Assembly (NCBI GenBank): GCA_017437705.1
Contig: JAFRYJ010000006.1
Span: 1 to 5,006, forward strand
DNA: 5,006 bases
Source: Lachnospiraceae bacterium
GTDB taxonomy: Bacteria; Bacillota_A; Clostridia; Lachnospirales; Lachnospiraceae
Direction: 5' to 3'
This document shows positions 1-5,006 of the stretch, piece by piece. Position numbers and translations under genes: made by a program. The notes under the pieces are model-generated. The model was not told where the DNA came from. It made no database searches and saw only the letters and a list, made by a program, of their open reading frames with translations. Position 1 is the stretch's first letter; each line of letters begins with the position of its first letter.

Positions 1-110
1 CCCTTCTTAAACTCTTTCGGTGATGAACAGGTTTCTTTAAAAAGCTCCCGAAAATCCGACAGATCCTCATTCAATATATAGCTGATCCCCGTTTCGATCC
101 CCAATGCCAT
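1..110 (-). CDS. Unidentified partial CDS, N-terminus only, divergent from the oxidoreductase
   Basis: This reading frame starts at an ATG (108-110) and stays open for 36 codons to the left edge of the window, where it is cut off. The visible product begins MALGIETGISYILNEDL and continues with a charged, probably helical stretch (SDFRELFKETCSS). I do not recognise the family. The start is chosen because AAGGAA (118-123) lies 7 bases upstream, a good Shine-Dalgarno match. The same frame is open further upstream to a TGA at 162-164, so an earlier non-ATG start is possible. The gene is transcribed away from the oxidoreductase and the two share an upstream region containing a palindrome. That arrangement is typical of a regulator with its target, but no DNA-binding motif can be seen in the short fragment. 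It could also be the remains of a longer gene. Confidence 0.45.
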   Translation of the reverse strand, partial: MALGIETGISYILNEDLSDFRELFKETCSSPKEFKK

Positions 111-117
111 TCCGAAG

Positions 118-123
118 TTCCTT
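118..123 (-). promoter_or_regulatory. Ribosome binding site of the left-edge partial gene
   Basis: The minus strand reads AAGGAA, followed 7 bases later by ATG. This is the main reason for placing the start of the divergent gene at 108-110 rather than further upstream in the same open frame. Confidence 0.4.
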
Positions 124-188
124 CCAATTGCACCCGTATGCTCTGTATACCACGGATGTACTCATTTTAGCGCACGTTTCTGATCAGT

Positions 189-197
189 ATTGTATCA
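189..197 (-). promoter_or_regulatory. Possible extended -10 promoter element for the left-edge gene
   Basis: The minus strand reads TGATACAAT, which is TGn followed by TACAAT (TATAAT with one mismatch). No good -35 box sits at the usual spacing, but an extended -10 can work without one. The element overlaps the left arm of the palindrome at 191-206, so a protein bound there would block this promoter. This is an inference from sequence pattern only. Confidence 0.3.
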
Positions 198-206
198 CAT
201 GATACA
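191..206. promoter_or_regulatory. Perfect inverted repeat, probable operator in the divergent promoter region
   Basis: The sequence TGTATCACATGATACA is a perfect 7-base inverted repeat (TGTATCA/TGATACA) around a 2-base spacer. It is the size expected for a dimeric helix-turn-helix regulator. If transcription of the oxidoreductase starts about 7 bases after TATAAT (228-233), near base 240, the centre of the palindrome lies at about -41.5. That is the standard place for an activator touching RNA polymerase, and it fits the lack of a good -35 box. A further half-site TGATAC occurs at 222-227, 22 bases (about two helical turns) from the right arm and directly against the -10 box. The cognate regulator is unknown. 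Confidence 0.5.
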
Positions 207-227
207 GAACAGCCATCTCAATGATAC

Positions 228-233
228 TATAAT
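228..233 (+). promoter_or_regulatory. -10 promoter box of the oxidoreductase gene
   Basis: A perfect TATAAT sits 42 bases before the start codon. At 16-18 bases upstream the best -35 candidates (such as CAGAAC at 205-210) are poor. The promoter may therefore depend on an activator, with the palindrome at 191-206 as the likely site. The predicted leader is short, about 35 bases, too short for a riboswitch. Confidence 0.55.
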
Positions 234-260
234 GTTAAAAAATAAACAATCATAAAAAAC

Positions 261-265
261 GGAGG
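261..265 (+). promoter_or_regulatory. Ribosome binding site of the oxidoreductase gene
   Basis: A full GGAGG lies 10 bases before the ATG at 276. It supports this start over an ATG at 269-271, which is in another frame and too close to the GGAGG. Confidence 0.7.
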
Positions 266-275
266 AAAATGATTT

Positions 276-2216
276 ATGTCAAAGTTATTCCCGCACTTGT
301 TTGAGCCCATCACCATCAACGGACTTACGATCAAGAACCGTATCGCAAAGGCCCCTCAGTCATCCGGTATGAACAATATCGACGGCTCTGTTTCAGAGCG
401 TGCCATCCGTTACTACCGCGATCAGGCAGCAGGCGGCACAGGTATGATCATCGTAGAGTACGCTTATGTTGATGATATAGGTGCAAAATCAGCTCACTGC
501 CATCTGGGCATCTCCAGTGACGAGCATATCCCCGGCCTTGCATGGCTGGCAGAGAACATTGAAGAGATGGGAGCTGTACCCGCTATCCAGATCGAGCACT
601 GCGGCCGTCAGAAATTCCTCGGAACGCAGCCCATCAAGGCCCCTTCATCTATTGCATGGCCTCTGCTCTATCAGCAGCACGGACTTGAGGCGGTTCCCCA
701 GGAACTGACCATCCCCGAGATACACGAGATCGTTAAGTGCTTCGGCGACGCTGCAAGGCGTGCAAAGCAGGCAGGCTTCAAGCTCGTTGAGATCCACGGT
801 GCACACGGCTACCTTCTGACGAACTTCTTCTCACCCACAACGAACCATCGTACCGATATGTACGGCGGCACTCTTGAAAACAGAGCACGTATCTATTTTG
901 AGATCCTCGCTGACATCCGCAGCAAAGTCGGCCCTGATTTCCCTGTTACCATCAGGCTTTCCGATACGGACAACGAGCCCGACGGATTCCCCGTAGAGGA
1001 TACGATCTGGCTTGCAAAAGAGCTTGAGAAGAGAGGCCTTGACGGCATCAACGTATCCGGCGGCGATCATCACACCATGATCCATCAGGTATCTCCCATG
1101 AGCATCGAAGTATGCCATCATGCAGAGAATTCCGCAAAGATCAGAGCAGCTGTCAACATCCCCGTTATGGCTTCAGGTTCCATCACTCTTCCCGAGTATG
1201 CAGAAGAGATCATCGCAAAGGGTCAGGGCGACATGGTAGTTCTCGGACGTCCGCTTTGGGCCGATCCCGAATGGGCATGCAAGGCAGAAGCAGATCATCC
1301 CGAGGATATCCGTCCCTGCATCCGCTGCAACGAAGGCTGTCTTGAAAGAACATTCTTCAAATATAAAGCTGTTACCTGTGCGGTTAACCCTGTGATCAGC
1401 CGTGAAGGCGAGCTTAAGATCACACCCGCTCCCGCTGCAAAGAAGGTTGCTGTTGTAGGCGGCGGCCCCGCAGGTATGGAAGCTGCTAGGGTTGCAAAGC
1501 TCCGCGGCCATGATGTTACCCTCTTCGAAGAGAAGAAGCGCTTCGGCGGCCTTCTCAACGAGGCAGGCGCTCCCGATTTCAAGGCTGACATCCGTCCGTT
1601 CCAGAAATATCTTGAGACCCAGATCGAGAAGCTCGGCATCACTGTTGTAAACAAGAAAGCCGCTGCTAAGGATCTCAAGAAGTTCGACGCTGTTATCTGC
1701 GCTACCGGCAGCACGCCCATCATTCCCAATATCGAAGGAGCAGATCAGGCCTTCGTTATGGATGCTCTTACAGCCATCAATAACCCCAAGAAGGTCGGCA
1801 AGAAAGTCGTTGTTGTAGGCGGCGGTCTTGTTGGTACAGAGACAGCCCTCGACTTTGCAGAGAAGGGCCACGACGTAACAGTTGTTGAAATGCTCCCCGG
1901 CATCATGAATGATGTTGCTGCAACAGACTTCATCGCCTACAGTGAGCGCATCGCCGCCATCGGCATGAAGGTCCTTACAAATACACGTCTTGAGAAGATC
2001 GCCAAGAAGGGCGCAGTTGTATTCAACGCAAAGAAGGGTGAAGAGACTCTTGACGCCGATACAGTTGTACTTGCTCTCGGATTCCGCAGCAACAGCGGCC
2101 TCTATGATGAGCTCAAGGCAGCAGGCAAGGAAGCATATCTCGTAGGTGACGCTGTACGTCCCGGAAAGATCTTCGATGCTATCCACACCGCATACAGGGC
2201 AGGACTCAAGGTTTGA
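276..2216 (+). CDS. NADH:flavin oxidoreductase, Old Yellow Enzyme / 2,4-dienoyl-CoA reductase type (FMN, Fe-S, FAD)
   Basis: A complete 646-residue cytoplasmic enzyme, the usual length for the FadH / enoate reductase / BaiCD-BaiH group, which reduces activated C=C bonds with NAD(P)H. Residues 1 to about 345 form the FMN-binding TIM barrel: LFEPITINGLTIKNRI at the start, Q105 and HCGR (108-111), HGAHGYL (174-180, with Y179 matching the catalytic Tyr of FadH), the OYE signature HRTDMYGGTLENR (191-203), H265/H266 as possible active-site His, and the phosphate loop GRPLWADP (324-331). An iron-sulfur motif follows: C348-x2-C351-x3-C355-x12-C368. Two GxGxxG dinucleotide sites come next, GGGPAG (395-400, FAD) and GGGLVG (515-520, NAD(P)H), with the FAD-closing GDA at 624-626. 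No signal peptide or membrane segment is seen. All cofactor motifs look intact. It appears to be transcribed alone. The substrate (enoate, enoyl-CoA, bile acid or steroid, or another ene compound) cannot be told from sequence. Confidence 0.95.
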   Translation: MSKLFPHLFEPITINGLTIKNRIAKAPQSSGMNNIDGSVSERAIRYYRDQAAGGTGMIIVEYAYVDDIGAKSAHCHLGISSDEHIPGLAWLAENIEEMGAVPAIQIEHCGRQKFLGTQPIKAPSSIAWPLLYQQHGLEAVPQELTIPEIHEIVKCFGDAARRAKQAGFKLVEIHGAHGYLLTNFFSPTTNHRTDMYGGTLENRARIYFEILADIRSKVGPDFPVTIRLSDTDNEPDGFPVEDTIWLAKELEKRGLDGINVSGGDHHTMIHQVSPMSIEVCHHAENSAKIRAAVNIPVMASGSITLPEYAEEIIAKGQGDMVVLGRPLWADPEWACKAEADHPEDIRPCIRCNEGCLERTFFKYKAVTCAVNPVISREGELKITPAPAAKKVAVVGGGPAGMEAARVAKLRGHDVTLFEEKKRFGGLLNEAGAPDFKADIRPFQKYLETQIEKLGITVVNKKAAAKDLKKFDAVICATGSTPIIPNIEGADQAFVMDALTAINNPKKVGKKVVVVGGGLVGTETALDFAEKGHDVTVVEMLPGIMNDVAATDFIAYSERIAAIGMKVLTNTRLEKIAKKGAVVFNAKKGEETLDADTVVLALGFRSNSGLYDELKAAGKEAYLVGDAVRPGKIFDAIHTAYRAGLKV

Positions 2217-2272
2217 TGACTTCTGCTGATGACCGGAAGGTAAAACCACTGATTTAGTGCATACAACTATAA

Positions 2273-2338
2273 AATAAAAGATGAGGGTGTCCGAAAGCCT
2301 GCCTTGTACTGACTTTGAGGACACCCTCATTCTTTATT
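2273..2338. terminator. Long hairpin, probably a bidirectional intrinsic terminator between convergent genes
   Basis: ATGAGGGTGTCC (2281-2292) pairs perfectly with GGACACCCTCAT (2319-2330). Outside this 12-bp core, a G-T pair and one A/C mismatch are followed by six more A-T pairs (2273-2278 with 2333-2338). Inside the 26-base loop, AAAG (2294-2297) can pair with CTTT (2313-2316). The plus strand leaves the stem through TCTTTATT; the minus strand leaves through CTTTTATTTTAT. Both are T-rich tails, so the element can end the oxidoreductase transcript (stop 57 bases upstream of the outer stem) and back up termination of the opposing glycosyltransferase transcript. Confidence 0.8.
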
Positions 2339-2347
2339 CATTTATTC

Positions 2348-2390
2348 GTGTCCCCCCGTACAACCAACAGCTTCCCCTGCGGGGAGACAC
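2348..2390 (-). other. Alternative-pairing hairpin element after the glycosyltransferase gene
   Basis: Read on the minus strand, GTGTCTCCCC (2381-2390) pairs with GGGGGGACAC (2348-2357) over 10 positions including one U-G wobble. On the plus strand the same position is a C/A mismatch, so the fold favours minus-strand RNA, the transcript of the glycosyltransferase. The CCCC part of the first arm can instead form a tight local hairpin (TCCCC-GCA-GGGGA, 2373-2385), and the two folds exclude each other. The element starts 13 bases after the stop codon and lacks a U-run directly after it. It may be a 3'-end stabiliser or assist the terminator at 2273-2338. Confidence 0.4.
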
Positions 2391-2403
2391 ATGTTTCCTA
2401 CCG

Positions 2404-4290
2404 TCAGTGATTTAAGGCTTCAGTGACAGTTGATGCTGTCACATAATAAGGCGGGAATTTGATCCCCTGCCTTCCGCACCATTCCTTAAAGCTTTGAAGC
2501 AGCTCTTCCGAAGCAGCTATAACGCCCGAAAATGATGCAGCCGCTTTTAAGAACCTGTCGTTCTTCTCCCTGTTCTCCTTTGACTGACCTCCGTCAGCTT
2601 CAAAGAGTGCCAGATCCTGAAGGTATGTAAAGACCCTCACTCCTCTTCCGCTGAGGCTCCGCAGGTACTCCCTTTTTACGATCGCATTATCCTTAAAAAG
2701 GTCCGGCATCACCAGGATGTCGCCGTCGCAGAGATCCACTTTGTCAATGGGCCGGGGCATTTTTATCCTGGCGTACCTGTCGCCTTCACATCGGGAATAA
2801 CAGAAGCCGGGTAACGAGGGCTCTGTATAAACGGCTTTTATGCGTACATCATCACGGCCGTCAAAAGCCTCTGAAAGCCCGGCTGTCAAGTCATCCGTCA
2901 CGCGCATGATGTCTTCATCATACTCTTTGAATACGGCAGCCGAGGTATCGACAAATACGTTCTTAGTCTTTTTAAACAGGGTGTTCTGTTCGATCGATCT
3001 GGCGATATCCGCCTTAAGAAGATAGTCCGATCTATCCAGTATTTCCCTTAGATCGCGGCAGAGATCTGCCTTCGAATATACATCGCCGTACGTTTTTCCG
3101 GGGAGGCTCAGCAGCAGGTCCTTTATCGTCTGAGCGGTCTTTTCCAAGGAAAAGCATTCCTTTCTCTCCAGACCTCTTTTTATAAGGCCTGCCGTGTAGT
3201 CCCTGTCTGTTATCAGCTTCCTCAGTATGACTGTAAGCTCTGAAGGATCAAACGGATCGAAGACCGCTTCGGGATCGTTTACGATCTCGGGAAGGCTGGT
3301 AGCATTTGCGATAATAACAGGCGCCCCGCAGGCCATCGCCTCAAGGGGAGGCAGGCCGAAGCCTTCGGCGTAAGACGGGAATATGAAGCCTGCGCATCTC
3401 TGCATCAGCTTTCTCATCTCATCATCCTTAACAAATCCGGGGAATTCCAATACTCCGGGATCGATGCCGAGGTCTGATGCGTACTTCTCCAGTTCCTTTC
3501 TGTTCTGAAGGGGTTCGCTGCCGACGAATATAATGCGGTATCCGTCTCTTATCTCCTTTTCCAGCCCGGAATAGGCCTTTATCAATGCTCTCAGGTTTTT
3601 ATACTTGCTGTCTCCTCCGGCATAAAGGAAATAGTTTTCCTTTTTATCAGGGGCTGTATACTCATCATCCGGATAAAAGACAGCCCTGTTGTAGCCGAGA
3701 GGCACGGCATGTACCTTTTCGCCGTCGGCCCTGAGGCGCTTTATGATCTCCGCCCTGGTGAATTCCGACTCGGTGAGGATCAGGTCGCTGGCTGCCACAT
3801 AATTCATCTTCTGCCAATACCATATGCGCGTATCGCCTTTCAGGTAATCCTCCGCGTAGAGCATCGGCGTGACATCATGCAGGGTGGAAACGATCCTCTC
3901 GCCGCCCCTGGTTACTCCCGAGCTGGTGACAATGTTCTCTTCCCCGTATCCTTCAAGATAATTCGGTATCCATATGGCGTCTGCATTAAACTGATGGAAG
4001 AACCATTCCTTAAACAGCACCTCGGGGCGGGTCTCATCAAGGTTTACCATCCTTGCTGCGGGTATACGGGGATAATAATACCAGACCTTTATATGGTCCC
4101 GGTCCAGTATATCCTCAAATTCTTCAAAGACCGCTGAACAGTTGAGCTTTCCGTTTAACGCCAGAAAGATCTCTATATCATTTCTGCTGCATTTAATGAG
4201 GCACTTTACGATCTCCCTGATGTACCGGCCCACGCCTCTGTTTGCGGAAGCTTTGCTCTGTGCCCCCTGCATATCTATAACAAGTCTCAT
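2404..4290 (-). CDS. GT4-type glycosyltransferase with a C-terminal half of a second GT-B domain
   Basis: A 628-residue protein, probably a cytoplasmic retaining glycosyltransferase that uses a nucleotide sugar to build a surface polysaccharide (family inference). Residues 1 to about 395 are a complete GT-B fold: MRLVIDMQGAQ and the acceptor-side NRGVGRY (18-23), LHDVTP (137-142), SEFTRAEI, LYAGGDSKYKNL (222-233), and the donor-site E-x7-E, E309 to E317 in EGFGLPPLEAMACGAPVI. Residues from about 443 (NVFVDTSAAV) resemble the N-terminal half of a second such domain: AVYTEPSLPGFCYS, GDILVMPDLF, GVRVFTYLQDL, then SGVIAASEELLQSF. The protein stops at residue 628, where the donor-binding half should begin. 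No signal peptide or membrane span is visible. The start overlaps the upstream gene stop as ATGA, with GGAG 7 bases before the ATG, indicating coupled translation. Sugar and acceptor are unknown; mannosyl- or rhamnosyltransferases are the best-known relatives. Confidence 0.88.
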   Translation of the reverse strand: MRLVIDMQGAQSKASANRGVGRYIREIVKCLIKCSRNDIEIFLALNGKLNCSAVFEEFEDILDRDHIKVWYYYPRIPAARMVNLDETRPEVLFKEWFFHQFNADAIWIPNYLEGYGEENIVTSSGVTRGGERIVSTLHDVTPMLYAEDYLKGDTRIWYWQKMNYVAASDLILTESEFTRAEIIKRLRADGEKVHAVPLGYNRAVFYPDDEYTAPDKKENYFLYAGGDSKYKNLRALIKAYSGLEKEIRDGYRIIFVGSEPLQNRKELEKYASDLGIDPGVLEFPGFVKDDEMRKLMQRCAGFIFPSYAEGFGLPPLEAMACGAPVIIANATSLPEIVNDPEAVFDPFDPSELTVILRKLITDRDYTAGLIKRGLERKECFSLEKTAQTIKDLLLSLPGKTYGDVYSKADLCRDLREILDRSDYLLKADIARSIEQNTLFKKTKNVFVDTSAAVFKEYDEDIMRVTDDLTAGLSEAFDGRDDVRIKAVYTEPSLPGFCYSRCEGDRYARIKMPRPIDKVDLCDGDILVMPDLFKDNAIVKREYLRSLSGRGVRVFTYLQDLALFEADGGQSKENREKNDRFLKAAASFSGVIAASEELLQSFKEWCGRQGIKFPPYYVTASTVTEALNH

Positions 4291-4592
4291 CTCTGATCTC
4301 CGTTAAGCATATCAAAAACCTTTAATTCGCTTTCCGACAGTCCCGACTCTGCCGCGCCCTTATTTGTACGTTTTAATGCACCGACCTCGCCAGAGAGCCT
4401 GTTAAGGGCGGCTTTCAGCTTTGAGGTCTCCGCAGACATCGCATCTATCTGCGTATCTCTTTCCTTTAAAAGCTGCTCCAGACCTGCGGCCCGCTCCTCC
4501 AGTCCTTCAGCCCGCTCTTCAAGGGCTGTTGCCCTCTCTTCCAGGGCTTCGACTTTATTCTTAAGTTCTTCGTAGTCTTTTTTCGATATCAT
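4287..4592 (-). CDS. Small coiled-coil (leucine-heptad) protein coupled to the glycosyltransferase
   Basis: A 101-residue, highly charged protein with no signal peptide or membrane segment and no enzyme motif. Residues 14-42 form near-perfect heptads (EALEERA, TALEERA, EGLEERA, AGLEQLL), with Leu at 17, 24, 31 and 38 and V/A/A/A/L at 14, 21, 28, 35 and 42. This is a parallel or antiparallel coiled coil that likely makes dimers or trimers. Heptad-like spacing goes on less regularly to about residue 75 (IDAMSAETSKLKAALNRLSGEVGAL). A Gly/Ala/Ser linker (79-84) leads to a short predicted helix, LSESELKVFDML. Its TGA overlaps the glycosyltransferase ATG by four bases, so the two are made together. 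The start codon has only a weak binding site (GAAG, 4 bases before), so expression may be low. The function is unknown; a scaffold, recruiter or length ruler for the glycosyltransferase is an inference. Confidence 0.75.
   Translation of the reverse strand: MISKKDYEELKNKVEALEERATALEERAEGLEERAAGLEQLLKERDTQIDAMSAETSKLKAALNRLSGEVGALKRTNKGAAESGLSESELKVFDMLNGDQR
4467..4550 (-). repeat. Tandem 21-base repeat coding for heptads
   Basis: Four in-frame 21-base units encode the consecutive heptads of the coiled-coil protein. The first three (4530-4550, 4509-4529, 4488-4508) all end in the peptide LEERA; the fourth (4467-4487) has diverged to AGLEQLL. The units differ mostly at silent positions (CTG/CTT, GAA/GAG, AGG/CGG, GCA/GCT/GCC), so they are old duplications or are kept by selection on the protein, not a fresh slippage product. 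Confidence 0.7.
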
Positions 4593-4650
4593 TATTCTTC
4601 AAACCGCAGTAAATGATGACATGCAGCCCTAAGGCCCGCATATACAATAC

Positions 4651-4681
4651 AACGGATCCACCGCGTTAAGGATGGTCCGTT
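4651..4681. other. Imperfect hairpin in the spacer upstream of the coiled-coil gene
   Basis: AACGGA (4651-4656) pairs with TCCGTT (4676-4681), extended by a short broken inner stem (CC/GG) closing a 7-base loop. Neither strand has a T-run after it, so it is not a standard terminator. It lies between the GNAT gene and the coiled-coil gene and would be in the leader of the latter if transcription starts upstream. I found no convincing promoter for the coiled-coil/glycosyltransferase unit in 4593-4757. Confidence 0.3.
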
Positions 4682-4714
4682 GCCGTTAATAAGTGTATGT
4701 TCTCAATACTGATC

Positions 4715-4748
4715 AGACCGCCCTGCATTTCAGTGATGCCGGCGGCCC
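4715..4748 (-). terminator. GC-rich hairpin just after the GNAT gene, possible weak terminator
   Basis: On the minus strand GGGCCGCC pairs with GGCGGTCT (five GC pairs plus wobbles), then after a small bulge GCAT pairs with ATGC around a 7-base loop (4729-4735). It begins 9 bases after the GNAT stop codon, a typical terminator position. It has no U-tract after it, so termination may be partial or factor-dependent, and read-through into the coiled-coil gene remains possible. Confidence 0.4.
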
Positions 4749-4757
4749 TTCAGGTCC

Positions 4758-5006
4758 TTACAGATCCTTTATCATTATGTACTCATCCACGTCCGGGAAT
4801 ACGAAGCCCGGCACCTCGCCGCGCTTTACGAAGCCCTCGGACTGATACAGCCTGCGGGCCCTTACATTGGGCTTAGATACCAGCATGGTACACTTTTTGA
4901 ATCCCATCTCCCGGCAAAGGCCCTCGTAGATCCGGAGCATGCTCCGACCGATGCCCTGGCCCCTGTACTGCTTCTTTACGCCGAACAGGGCGAGAGAGGG
5001 AAATGC
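4758..5006 (-). CDS. GNAT-family N-acetyltransferase, C-terminal part (start lies beyond the window)
   Basis: The last 82 residues of an acetyltransferase that transfers an acetyl group from acetyl-CoA to an amine. The visible part starts in the beta strand before motif A (AFPSLALFGVKKQYRGQGIGRSML). It contains the acetyl-CoA pyrophosphate loop Q/R-x-x-G-x-G as QYRGQGIG, then an amphipathic helix (LRIYEGLCREMGF), the strand KCTMLVSKPN, and the motif B signature N-x2-A-x2-L-Y-x3-G-F (NVRARRLYQSEGF). It ends with the usual final strand (DEYIMIKDL) and TAA. An ATG exists at 4938-4940, but it falls after the CoA loop and cannot be the true start, because the frame is open and GNAT-like up to the right edge. 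The substrate is unknown; RimI-like protein acetylation, small molecules or a glycan amino sugar are all possible. It has the same orientation as the coiled-coil/glycosyltransferase pair, 165 bases away. Confidence 0.88.
   Translation of the reverse strand, partial: AFPSLALFGVKKQYRGQGIGRSMLRIYEGLCREMGFKKCTMLVSKPNVRARRLYQSEGFVKRGEVPGFVFPDVDEYIMIKDL

Noticed and set aside
831..1121. A 96-codon minus-strand frame inside the oxidoreductase gene
   Set aside because: It overlaps the conserved OYE signature on the other strand and is a shadow frame with no independent support.
2251..2263. Small hairpin CACT-GATTT-AGTG after the oxidoreductase stop
   Set aside because: A four-pair stem is too weak to matter beside the long terminator 10 bases further on.
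1173..2330. A 385-codon open frame antisense to the oxidoreductase gene
   Set aside because: It is aligned codon-for-codon with the sense gene and stays open only because the sense gene avoids TTA, CTA and TCA codons after residue 300. Its product is a low-information Cys/Leu/Gly/Asp-rich sequence, and its start lies in the terminator stem.
2340..2403. A frameshift that might hide the missing half of the second glycosyltransferase domain
   Set aside because: Other frames after the stop read only about 20 non-GT residues before stops and the terminator, so the missing half is not in this window.
3709..4137. A 142-codon open frame on the plus strand within the glycosyltransferase gene
   Set aside because: The opposite strand encodes clear GT-B motifs across this stretch, and this frame has no recognisable domain or ribosome binding site.
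4467..4550. Short tandem repeats as a possible CRISPR array
   Set aside because: The units are contiguous, in frame and coding for heptads, with no spacers between them.
4666..4728. A 20-residue minus-strand open frame in the spacer upstream of the coiled-coil gene, a possible leader peptide
   Set aside because: It has no ribosome binding site, no run of one amino acid typical of attenuation peptides, and its start lies inside a hairpin. Frames this short are expected by chance.

Overview
The window looks like part of a Firmicutes/Clostridia chromosome, most likely a Lachnospiraceae-type anaerobe (inference). The reasons are a strong GGAGG ribosome binding site, an AT-rich promoter beside coding DNA of medium GC, a multidomain flavin/iron-sulfur ene-reductase of the kind common in gut and rumen clostridia, and a cell-surface glycan type glycosyltransferase. 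There is no rRNA, tRNA, CRISPR array, transposase or phage gene in the window.

Layout. At the left edge, bases 1-110 (minus strand) hold the start of a divergent gene that I cannot identify. Bases 111-275 are a divergent promoter region with a perfect 7-2-7 palindrome and a consensus TATAAT box. Bases 276-2216 (plus) encode a complete 646-residue Old Yellow Enzyme type oxidoreductase with FMN barrel, Fe-S cluster and FAD/NAD(P) domains. Bases 2217-2403 separate two convergent transcription units and carry a long, probably bidirectional terminator plus a second structured element. Bases 2404-4592 (minus) form a two-gene, translationally coupled unit: a 101-residue heptad-repeat coiled-coil protein, then a 628-residue glycosyltransferase whose first GT-B fold is complete and is followed by what appears to be only the N-terminal half of a second one. 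Bases 4593-4757 are a structured spacer, and 4758-5006 (minus) hold the C-terminal part of a GNAT acetyltransferase that runs off the right edge.

How the genes may work together. The oxidoreductase is a self-contained redox enzyme with its own promoter and terminator; no substrate can be read from the context. The coiled-coil protein and the glycosyltransferase are very likely a functional pair, because their reading frames overlap by four bases (ATGA). The nearest known parallel is the WbdD/WbdA system of Gram-negative O-antigen synthesis, where a coiled coil recruits and sizes the product of a tandem-domain mannosyltransferase. That parallel is inference, and it is the most interesting lead in the window.
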